From: Nitrososphaerota archaeon
Lineage (GTDB): Archaea; Thermoproteota; Nitrososphaeria; Nitrososphaerales; Nitrosopumilaceae
Direction of reading: 5' to 3'
Assembly (NCBI GenBank): GCA_028867235.1
Contig: JAGWGS010000062.1
Location: 1-7,378 of the forward strand
Length of the DNA stretch: 7,378 nucleotides
In this document: in pieces, positions 1 to 5,773 of the stretch
How positions within the stretch are numbered: position 1 is the first letter of the stretch
How the letters are laid out: each line of letters begins with the position of its first letter
The notes under the pieces: generated by a model
Database searches by the model: none
Seen by the model: the letters and a program-made list of their open reading frames with translations, nothing else
What the model was told of the DNA's origin: nothing
Translations under genes and position numbers: made by a program

Positions 1-147
1 GAAGCCATATCTGTAAAAGAAGATCCAACATTGGATGATAATACAATCACTACAGAACTTCGCAAAGGATATATTTTGAAAGAGAGAGTTATTAGACCAA
101 GCTTAGTAGAAATATCTAAGCGAAGTATCAAAGAGATGAGAATGTAA
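1..147 (+). CDS. grpE: GrpE nucleotide exchange factor, C-terminal fragment
   Basis: This is the last 48 codons of a gene that begins left of the window, open from base 1 in frame 1 and ending in TAA at 145-147. GrpE is the cytosolic exchange factor that releases ADP from DnaK and so resets the Hsp70 cycle. The visible part is the end of the C-terminal beta domain: a Gly-Tyr-x-Leu-Lys-Glu-Arg-Val-Ile-Arg-Pro stretch (residues 23-33 of the fragment) matches the conserved GrpE tail 'G-(Y/W)-x-L-x-x-R-V-I-R-P', followed by Ser-Leu-Val-Glu-Ile. The protein then runs on for a short basic tail (Lys-Arg-Ser-Ile-Lys-Glu-Met-Arg-Met). The stop codon directly touches the dnaK start, so the two are almost certainly one transcript with coupled translation. 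The start, N-terminal coiled coil and promoter lie outside the window. The call rests on the motif plus the position before dnaK. Confidence 0.9.
   Translation, partial: EAISVKEDPTLDDNTITTELRKGYILKERVIRPSLVEISKRSIKEMRM
133..140 (+). promoter_or_regulatory. Shine-Dalgarno-like site for dnaK
   Basis: GAGATGAG lies inside the last codons of grpE, seven bases before the dnaK ATG at 148. It differs by one base from the GAGGTGA complement of the archaeal 16S tail. It supports the ATG at 148 as the start and internal initiation on a grpE-dnaK message. dnaJ, gatD and gatE lack a comparable site. Confidence 0.5.
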
Positions 148-1992
148 ATGGCAAAAATTATTGGTATTGATTTGGGAACAAGCAATTCTGCTGCGGCTGT
201 TATGCTTGGAGGTAAACCTACCCTTATTCCAGCATCTGAAGGAACTACTGTTGGGGGGAAGGCATTTCCTTCAGTTGTTGGACTGACAAAGGATGGTCAA
301 CTCATAGTTGGTGAACCTGCAAGAAGACAGGCAGTGACTAATCCAGAAGGTACTGTAGTTGCTGCAAAACGAAAGATGGGTACTGATTATGTTTTCAAAA
401 TATATGATAAAGAATACAAACCTCAACAAATTTCTGCATTTATTCTGCAGAAAATAAAACGAGATGCAGAGGCATTTACAGGCGACAAGGTCGAGAAAGC
501 AGTAATTACTGTTCCTGCGTATTTTAATGACAATCAAAGACAAGCAACAAAAGATGCAGGGCAAATTGCAGGCCTTGAGGTTGTAAGAATAATCAACGAG
601 CCTACTGCAGCAGCATTGGCATTTGGTCTTGACAAGCTAAAACAAGACATGAAAATAATGGTATTTGATTTGGGTGGAGGTACACTAGATGTAACAATAA
701 TGGAGATGGGAGGAGGTGTATTTGAAGTCATGAGCACTTCTGGAGATACACAACTTGGAGGTACGGATATGGATAAAGTCTTGATTGATTACATTGTAGA
801 CGGCTTTAGAAAAACATCTGGAATTGATATTTCTAAAGATAATGCAGCAATGGTACGAGTAAGAGAGGCGGCTGAAAAAGCAAAGATAGAGCTTTCTTCC
901 ATATTTGAAACTGACATAAATCTGCCATTCATATCATATGATCCTTCTTCTGGTCCAAAGAATTTGGAGCTAAAAATAACTAGAGCAAAATTTGAAGAAC
1001 TGATAAACCCAATTGTGGAAAGATGCAGACCCTCTGTTATGAAATCATTAGAAGATGCCAAACTTTCTCCTGGTGATGTCAACAAAATTATCCTGGTTGG
1101 AGGTCCTACAAGAATTCCTCTCATCAAAAAATTTGTAGCGAATTTAATGGGAAAAGAACCTGAGGCAGGAATTGATCCTATGGAAGCAGTTGCGTTGGGT
1201 GCAGCAGTTCAAGCAGGAATCATTGGAGGCGAAGTAACAAGCGATATTGTACTGTTAGATGTAACTCCTCTAACACTTGGATTAGAAGTGCTTGGAGGAT
1301 TAAGAGAGCCAATAATTGACAGAAATACGACTATTCCTACATCAAAGAGCAAGGTTTTCACAACAGCCGCTGATAATCAAACTGCTGTAACAATACATGT
1401 GGTACAAGGTGAAAGACCTATGGCTGCAGATAATGTATCTCTTGGAAGCTTTAATCTTTCAGGAATTCTTCCTGCTCCACGTGGTATTCCACAAATTGAG
1501 GTCAAGTTTGATATTGACGCAAACGGCATACTGAATGTAACAGCCAAAGATTTAGCTACTCAAAAAGAAGCAAAAATCACAATCTCTGCCAGTACAAAAC
1601 TTGCCAAAGAGGACATTGAAAAAATGACAAAGGATGCAGAACTTTTTGCAGAACAGGATAAAAAGAAAAAGGAAGAGGTAATGGTAAAAAATGAAGCACA
1701 ACAAGCCATCTATGCTGCAGAACATCTAATCAGTGAACAAAAAGACAAGATATCACAAGATCAAGGTATCAAAGTAAGTAATGCAATTAAGGAACTAAGG
1801 GATGTTCTTGGTAAGAACATTGATGAGATAAAACCCAAGCTTGATTCGTTAACAAAATTGATAAACGAGGTAAGCACAGAACTTTACAAAAACGCTACTC
1901 CTCCACCAGGTGGAGCAGGACAAGCTGGTCCGGAAGCTGCACAAGGTGATCCTGGTGCAACCGACCAGAATACGGGAAATACACAGAACTGA
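148..1992 (+). CDS. dnaK: DnaK (Hsp70) molecular chaperone
   Basis: This 614-residue cytosolic Hsp70 binds exposed hydrophobic peptides in an ATP-driven cycle, stimulated by DnaJ and reset by GrpE. The ATPase domain (about 1-365) shows the phosphate-1 loop GIDLGTSNS (6-14), the Lys of AAKRKMG (K74, matching the catalytic K70 of E. coli), NEPTAAALAFG (150-160), the phosphate-2 motif FDLGGGTLD (173-181), GDTQLGG with T201 (the E. coli T199 position) and the adenosine motif ILVGGPTRIP (315-324). The hydrophobic linker VLLDVTP is at 368-374. The beta-sandwich substrate domain follows to about 480, then the helical lid and a Pro/Gly/Gln-rich disordered tail (about 584-614) without the eukaryotic EEVD end. 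The roughly 23-residue insertion of proteobacterial DnaK after the K74 region is absent, giving a Gram-positive-like form, as is known for archaeal DnaKs. It starts immediately after the grpE stop and shares its transcript. The identification is secure. Confidence 0.98.
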   Translation: MAKIIGIDLGTSNSAAAVMLGGKPTLIPASEGTTVGGKAFPSVVGLTKDGQLIVGEPARRQAVTNPEGTVVAAKRKMGTDYVFKIYDKEYKPQQISAFILQKIKRDAEAFTGDKVEKAVITVPAYFNDNQRQATKDAGQIAGLEVVRIINEPTAAALAFGLDKLKQDMKIMVFDLGGGTLDVTIMEMGGGVFEVMSTSGDTQLGGTDMDKVLIDYIVDGFRKTSGIDISKDNAAMVRVREAAEKAKIELSSIFETDINLPFISYDPSSGPKNLELKITRAKFEELINPIVERCRPSVMKSLEDAKLSPGDVNKIILVGGPTRIPLIKKFVANLMGKEPEAGIDPMEAVALGAAVQAGIIGGEVTSDIVLLDVTPLTLGLEVLGGLREPIIDRNTTIPTSKSKVFTTAADNQTAVTIHVVQGERPMAADNVSLGSFNLSGILPAPRGIPQIEVKFDIDANGILNVTAKDLATQKEAKITISASTKLAKEDIEKMTKDAELFAEQDKKKKEEVMVKNEAQQAIYAAEHLISEQKDKISQDQGIKVSNAIKELRDVLGKNIDEIKPKLDSLTKLINEVSTELYKNATPPPGGAGQAGPEAAQGDPGATDQNTGNTQN

Positions 1993-1993
1993 T

Positions 1994-2001
1994 CTTTATA
2001 C
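1994..2001 (+). promoter_or_regulatory. TATA-like box (BoxA) before dnaJ
   Basis: CTTTATAC in the 34-base dnaK-dnaJ spacer is a good match to an archaeal BoxA (TTTATA core at 1995-2000). It spans about -32 to -27 from the dnaJ ATG, so transcription would start within a few bases of the ATG and give a leaderless or nearly leaderless dnaJ mRNA in addition to read-through from dnaK. No clear Shine-Dalgarno site lies in the spacer, which fits. This is inferred from sequence only. Confidence 0.45.
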
Positions 2002-2026
2002 AAGGGAATAATCTAACTGATCCATT

Positions 2027-3133
2027 ATGAGTACTAAACGCGATTATTATGAGGTCTTGGGTGTTTCAAAGAACTCTGGCCCTGATGAGGTAAAATCACA
2101 GTATAGAAAACTTGCTTTAAAATTCCATCCTGACAAGAACAAGTCTCCTGATGCTGCAGAGCACTTTAAGGAAATTTCAGAAGCTTATGCAGTTCTATCT
2201 GACTCGGAGAAAAGAAAACTCTATGATGCATATGGTCATGCGGGTGTGGATGGAAAATACAGTACCGATGATATCTTTCAAGGCTCAAAATCAAACTTTG
2301 AGGATATATTTGGTGGTGGTTTTGATTCTGTTTTCGAATCCATTTTTGGTAGAGGAGGTGGATTCAGATTTGGTGGTTTTGATTTTGGAGGGTCTAGCAG
2401 AGCAAGGGGTTCTGATCTCATGTATGAGACTACATTGACATTAGAAGAAGCATTTCGTGGTAAAAAAGAAGAGATTGATCTTCCAAGGCTAGTAAACTGT
2501 GATACTTGTAGTGGAACAGGCTGTACTCCTGGAACATCCGCAAGAACATGTTCTGTGTGTAATGGCTATGGCCAGGTAAGAACATCGCGAAGCAGTGGAT
2601 TTTCTACATTTGTAACAGTACAACCGTGTAATACCTGTAAAGGTCAGGGAAAAATTATTGAAAGACCCTGTTCCAAATGCAAGGGTTCAGGAAAGCAAAA
2701 GACTACGAAAAAATTCTCATTTGATATTCCGCCTGGAGTAGAGGATGGAGAATATCGTATACCTGGTGAGGGCGAATCCATTCATAATGGTGCTAACGGG
2801 GATCTAATAGTTCGAATAAAAATAAAACCTCATGACAAATTCAAAAGAGATGGTTCTGACATCTTCTATGATGCAAATATCTCTATGGTGGATGCCACTC
2901 TTGGAAAAGATATCCTGGTTGATACTCTAGAGGGACAAGAGAGACTCGAAGTAAAATCTGGAAGTCAACCAAATACTATAATCAAACTAAAAGGAAAAGG
3001 ACTTACTCACCAACATGGAAGGGGCAGGGGAGATCAGTATGTTCGAATTGTGGTAAATATTCCCACAAAAATTGACAGAAATCAACGAAAATTATTGGAA
3101 GAATTAAACGACACTTTTGATGGGAATTCATGA
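2027..3133 (+). CDS. dnaJ: DnaJ (Hsp40), type I co-chaperone
   Basis: This 368-residue cytosolic J-protein delivers substrates to DnaK and triggers its ATPase. All type I parts are present in order. The J domain (about 5-70) has the essential HPD at H34-P35-D36 between a basic helix II and helix III. A Gly/Phe-rich linker covers about 95-122. The zinc domain has four intact CxxCxGxG repeats at 158-165, 175-182, 201-208 and 215-222, enough for two Zn ions. The C-terminal substrate-binding domain (about 228-350) includes DIPPGVEDG (233-241) and LKGKGLTHQHGRGRGD (321-336), a usual DnaJ signature. Length is typical of bacterial-type DnaJ. The ATG at 2027 places the J domain at the normal distance from the N terminus. 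The gene follows dnaK by 34 bases and its TGA overlaps the next ATG. Four perfect zinc repeats and HPD make the call secure. Confidence 0.97.
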   Translation: MSTKRDYYEVLGVSKNSGPDEVKSQYRKLALKFHPDKNKSPDAAEHFKEISEAYAVLSDSEKRKLYDAYGHAGVDGKYSTDDIFQGSKSNFEDIFGGGFDSVFESIFGRGGGFRFGGFDFGGSSRARGSDLMYETTLTLEEAFRGKKEEIDLPRLVNCDTCSGTGCTPGTSARTCSVCNGYGQVRTSRSSGFSTFVTVQPCNTCKGQGKIIERPCSKCKGSGKQKTTKKFSFDIPPGVEDGEYRIPGEGESIHNGANGDLIVRIKIKPHDKFKRDGSDIFYDANISMVDATLGKDILVDTLEGQERLEVKSGSQPNTIIKLKGKGLTHQHGRGRGDQYVRIVVNIPTKIDRNQRKLLEELNDTFDGNS

Positions 3134-3690
3134 AATTGAAAATAGCGTTAGATGTGGATGGGGTTTTAGCAGATGTCATTGAATCTTGGCTATCTTACAA
3201 TAATAAAGTAAGATCAGTTATCTCCAAGTCTGAAATATCAGAATGGGATTTCTGGAAAAATTATGATATTGACAAGTTTGATTTCTATAATGAACTTTCA
3301 ACTTGCTGGAGATCATGGGAAGATATTCCTCCAACTGAGAGTAATATTGGACTGACAACTACACATCTTTCAAATCTAGGCACTGTTGATATTGTAACTG
3401 CAAGAGATGAATCGACACACGATGATGTTAAAAAGTGGCTTAAACTACACAAGATAAATTTTAAAAATTATGTGGGAGTCTTGGAGGGTATAGAAAAATC
3501 AAAACTTGATTATGATATTTTTATTGATGATTCTCCACTTAATGCAAAAAGCATGTTGGAAAATGGTAAATCTGTTATACTGTATTCTCAACCTTGGAAT
3601 CTATCATTTGAAGACAAGAGAGCAACTAGAATTCATGAATTAAAAGATGCAGTATCTATAATTGATAAAATGATTAATTCTAATGAATAG
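3130..3690 (+). CDS. HAD-superfamily 5'-nucleotidase-like protein (NT5C type)
   Basis: This 186-residue protein is probably a soluble Mg-dependent HAD phosphatase. Motif I is ALDVDGVLAD, with D8 as the expected nucleophile and D10 as the acid/base. Motif II is VDIVTAR with T90. A motif III Lys is K123 or K125, and motif IV is IFIDDSP with D133/D134 as Mg ligands. The DxDGVLAD start, the small alpha-helical cap between motifs I and II, the VTAR segment and the QPWN stretch (154-157) resemble the 5'(3')-deoxyribonucleotidase (NT5C) family, which dephosphorylates nucleoside monophosphates. The true substrate cannot be read from the sequence, and a general HAD phosphatase is the alternative. Its ATG overlaps the dnaJ TGA by four bases (ATGA), so translation is probably coupled to dnaJ. 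The TAG stop is followed by 58 bases before tRNA-Leu. All catalytic residues are present, so it should be active. Confidence 0.8.
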   Translation: MKLKIALDVDGVLADVIESWLSYNNKVRSVISKSEISEWDFWKNYDIDKFDFYNELSTCWRSWEDIPPTESNIGLTTTHLSNLGTVDIVTARDESTHDDVKKWLKLHKINFKNYVGVLEGIEKSKLDYDIFIDDSPLNAKSMLENGKSVILYSQPWNLSFEDKRATRIHELKDAVSIIDKMINSNE

Positions 3691-3700
3691 GTAATACAAA

Positions 3701-3714
3701 TTAAAAATATAAAA
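3701..3714 (+). promoter_or_regulatory. Probable TATA box for tRNA-Leu
   Basis: The 58-base gap after the HAD gene holds one strongly AT-rich block, TTAAAAATATAAAA. Its ATATAAAA part is centred about 38-40 bases before the mature tRNA 5' end, which would put transcription start roughly 12 bases upstream of the tRNA, a normal arrangement for a short 5' leader removed by RNase P. The tRNA could also be processed out of a dnaJ-HAD read-through transcript. The rest of the gap shows nothing recognisable. Confidence 0.4.
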
Positions 3715-3718
3715 GAAC
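3701..3718 (-). terminator. Possible T-rich terminator for the gatE transcript
   Basis: Read on the - strand this block is TTCTTTTATATTTTTAA, the first oligo-T-rich segment met by polymerase after it leaves gatE and crosses the GC-rich tRNA gene. Archaeal RNA polymerase commonly stops at oligo-T runs without a hairpin. The same bases probably form the tRNA promoter on the other strand. No hairpin is evident. This is an inference only. Confidence 0.25.
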
Positions 3719-3748
3719 TTATTGTCGGATTTTGATTCTCACGTTGTT

Positions 3749-3836
3749 GCGGGGGTCGCCTAGCCTGGTCAACGGCGTAAGGCTCAGAACCTTATCTTTT
3801 AGGAGTTCGTGGGTTCAAATCCCACCTCCCGCACCA
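3749..3836 (+). tRNA. tRNA-Leu (anticodon CAG)
   Basis: This 88-base class II tRNA gene includes the encoded CCA (3834-3836). The acceptor stem is GCGGGGG (3749-3755) with CTCCCGC (3826-3832), holding one G-T pair, and the discriminator is A3833, as expected for leucine. The D stem is GCC/GGC (3758-3760/3774-3776) with the loop GG at 3767-3768. The anticodon stem is TAAGG/CCTTA (3778-3782/3790-3794) around the loop CTCAGAA, giving anticodon CAG at 3785-3787, which reads CUG. The variable region of about 14 bases (3795-3808) marks a long-arm tRNA. The T arm is GTGGG/CCCAC with loop TTCAAAT (3814-3820). There is no intron: the seven-base anticodon loop is uninterrupted. The long variable arm, A73 and the CAG anticodon together exclude serine. 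The 3' end touches the gatE stop codon on the opposite strand. Confidence 0.96.
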
Positions 3837-5741
3837 TTATTTTACAGACATTTTGCTTTTTATTCTGATTTCTAATAATTGATTTAATTTCTGACCGTCT
3901 ACTTTTCCACGAAGTGTCTTCATCGCTAAACCCATCAGTGGTCCCATTGATCGTAGTCCTTGTTCTTGAATTATCTTGAGATTTGATTTTACCAAATCGT
4001 CTAGTATCTTGTCCAATTCTGAGTCTTCTATGGTATTCAATGCATTAGATCTGATTGCCTCTGAGATTGTCTCTGTTTTTGCACTCATGATGCTCTCAAA
4101 TATCATCTCAAGTGACTCTTTTGCTATCTTTCCTTCTGCAACTAAATTAAAAGACTCGATGATATCTTTGGACTTTAGTAAACTTGCATCCATTCCACGT
4201 CGCTCTAAATTTGTTATAGTGCCAGAAAGTGTAGACGCAACAAAGTTGGGCGATGTTCTCTTATCTTTGCATATTGTTTCGAAAAGATCAAGATATTCTG
4301 AATCAAATATCTGTGCTGAAAGCTGCTGGTTCAAGTCATATTGTTTCTGCAGGGCCACGAGATTTTCTTCCCATGATCTTGGGATTTTGCCTCTTGCTTG
4401 TTCTATCTCTGTATTTGTTACAATTACTGGTGGAATATCTGTCTCTGGATACATTCTAGAAGAGCCTGGCCTTGGTCTTAAAAAGACTGTATCTCCTGTC
4501 ATTGTAGCAGCTCTTGTTTCTGCAGGTACTCCTTTTTTTGCATCTTCAATTCTTTTTATTATCGAATCTATTACAACATCTAATTTTTTTTCATTTCCAG
4601 CTATGATGATGAATGCATCATTAGGACCAATACTTAACACATTTTTTACCTGTTGGATTTCTTTTTCCTCTATACCGTAATTTGGAAGCTCATCTGAATG
4701 AAATAATCCTCCCAAACCAAAAAATCTCACTAGTTCACCTAATTGTTTTCCTAATCTTATTCCTGGATATGGTTCATAACCGAACATTCCTACAAATCCG
4801 TTAACTTTTATCGCTTTGATCAAAGCGCCTTCTGCAAAAGATTTTTGGATTACTTTTGATTTACACTCTTTGAATATTTCTGATACGTCTTTTATGTCGT
4901 GTTCTTTGGATATCTTTACATCAATTGTTCTTAATTTCTCTGCAATTATCTTAAGGCCATGTTGTCTTTTTGCTTCGTACTCGATAACCTTTTCAAGTTG
5001 ATCTAGTTTTTGAACTCCTTTTACTTCTACTACTGAACCCCCTCCTTCTATTGAGACATTGACATCTTGTCTAATTGATCCTATTCCTCTTCCTACTCTT
5101 TTTGTTGCACGCAACATTCTGCCTAGAGTCAGAGCGATATTCTTTATTTCTTGAGGAGTCCCTGCTACTGGTTCTAGTGCTATCTCTACCAATGGTATTC
5201 CAAGTCTATCCAGACTGTATTCTCTTGTATCTTTTGAATCTTGGATCAGTTTTGCCGCATCTTCTTCAAGACAAATACTCTGGACACCTACATTTTTTCC
5301 ATTGACTTCAAGATTGCCTCCTGCTGAGACAAGCATAGTTCTCTGAAAACCAGAAGTATTGGAACCGTCAATTACCAGTTTTCTCATTACGTATATCTCA
5401 TTGAAAATAGTTGATTTCAAGGCAGCTGCCATAATCAAGACAGTTTCTTTTGCATTTAATTCCAAGTCGTGTGGGGGTTCATCATCTTGTTCTACTAAAC
5501 AACTACTTTGCGGATTTCTATAATACAAAATAGTTTTTTCCTTACTCTTTTCAAAGATTGCACTAGGATCAAATTCTCCTAATTCACTGCTTGTTATTCT
5601 TAGTTTACGAGAAAATTTAATGGAATATTCGTCAGATTCGATAGGTTTACACCTGCAAAATAATTTAGAACCAGTTGCAAGCTGTTGATGAATCTCCAAT
5701 CCAACCAGAAGGCCTATCTTATCGTGATCTATTTCAGTCAC
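3837..5741 (-). CDS. gatE: Glu-tRNA(Gln) amidotransferase subunit E
   Basis: This 634-residue subunit, with GatD, converts Glu-tRNA-Gln into Gln-tRNA-Gln; GatE binds the tRNA, phosphorylates the glutamate with ATP and transfers ammonia delivered from GatD. The GatB/GatE catalytic cradle starts with VGLEIHQQL (13-21), followed by FCRC (28-31), CLVEQDDEPP (81-90), KLVIDGSNTSGFQRT (121-135) and GSIRQDVNVSI (221-231). A GAD-type insertion (about 285-405), related to bacterial aspartyl-tRNA synthetase, separates GatE from GatB. The cradle resumes with a motif ending RMYPETDIPP (429-438). The C-terminal helical and YqeY-like tail (about 445-634) ends near MGPLMGLAMKTLRGKVDG, which contacts the tRNA D loop in known structures. 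The start codon is GTG at 5741; it gives the normal family N terminus and no upstream in-frame ATG exists before the gatD stop. The spacing from gatD is 32 bases. The stop abuts tRNA-Leu. Confidence 0.96.
   Translation of the reverse strand: MTEIDHDKIGLLVGLEIHQQLATGSKLFCRCKPIESDEYSIKFSRKLRITSSELGEFDPSAIFEKSKEKTILYYRNPQSSCLVEQDDEPPHDLELNAKETVLIMAAALKSTIFNEIYVMRKLVIDGSNTSGFQRTMLVSAGGNLEVNGKNVGVQSICLEEDAAKLIQDSKDTREYSLDRLGIPLVEIALEPVAGTPQEIKNIALTLGRMLRATKRVGRGIGSIRQDVNVSIEGGGSVVEVKGVQKLDQLEKVIEYEAKRQHGLKIIAEKLRTIDVKISKEHDIKDVSEIFKECKSKVIQKSFAEGALIKAIKVNGFVGMFGYEPYPGIRLGKQLGELVRFFGLGGLFHSDELPNYGIEEKEIQQVKNVLSIGPNDAFIIIAGNEKKLDVVIDSIIKRIEDAKKGVPAETRAATMTGDTVFLRPRPGSSRMYPETDIPPVIVTNTEIEQARGKIPRSWEENLVALQKQYDLNQQLSAQIFDSEYLDLFETICKDKRTSPNFVASTLSGTITNLERRGMDASLLKSKDIIESFNLVAEGKIAKESLEMIFESIMSAKTETISEAIRSNALNTIEDSELDKILDDLVKSNLKIIQEQGLRSMGPLMGLAMKTLRGKVDGQKLNQLLEIRIKSKMSVK
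3851..3861 (+). terminator. Oligo-T tract likely ending the tRNA-Leu transcript
   Basis: TTTTGCTTTTT begins 15 bases after the tRNA CCA on the + strand, in a T-rich stretch that also has ATTATTTT just upstream. This is the usual form of an archaeal intrinsic terminator. It lies wholly inside the 3' end of gatE, whose Lys-rich last codons on the other strand create the T runs. No hairpin is needed or seen. Confidence 0.45.
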
Positions 5742-5764
5742 TTGTAATTTTATCGCAATACTTG

Positions 5765-5771
5765 TTTTAAA
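5765..5771 (-). promoter_or_regulatory. TATA-like box before gatE
   Basis: TTTAAAA (in GATTTAAAACAAG) on the - strand covers about -30 to -24 from the gatE GTG, exactly where BoxA sits for a leaderless archaeal transcript. No Shine-Dalgarno-like sequence lies between it and the GTG. A 32-base spacer this AT-rich could contain such a match by chance, so gatE may equally be read only from an upstream promoter. Confidence 0.35.
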
Positions 5772-5773
5772 TC

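Noticed and set aside
271..1127. Three open frames of 67-112 codons on the - strand inside dnaK.
   Set aside because: They are antisense to the conserved Hsp70 ATPase domain and have no family resemblance.
2151..2438. A 95-codon open frame on the + strand in another frame of dnaJ.
   Set aside because: It is covered by the J domain and Gly/Phe region of dnaJ, which are clearly the coding frame.
3783..3808. Possible archaeal tRNA intron in the anticodon/variable region.
   Set aside because: The anticodon loop is an unbroken seven bases (CTCAGAA) closed by a perfect five-pair stem; the extra bases after it are the long variable arm of a leucine tRNA.
3749..3836. tRNA gene as an integration (att) site for a mobile element.
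   Set aside because: No integrase, direct repeat of the tRNA 3' end or foreign-looking genes occur on either side within the window.
3976..4680. A 234-codon open frame on the + strand, opposite gatE.
   Set aside because: It lies wholly antisense to well-conserved gatE codons, has a Ser/Phe/Ile-rich composition typical of a reversed frame, no recognisable motif and no ribosome site.
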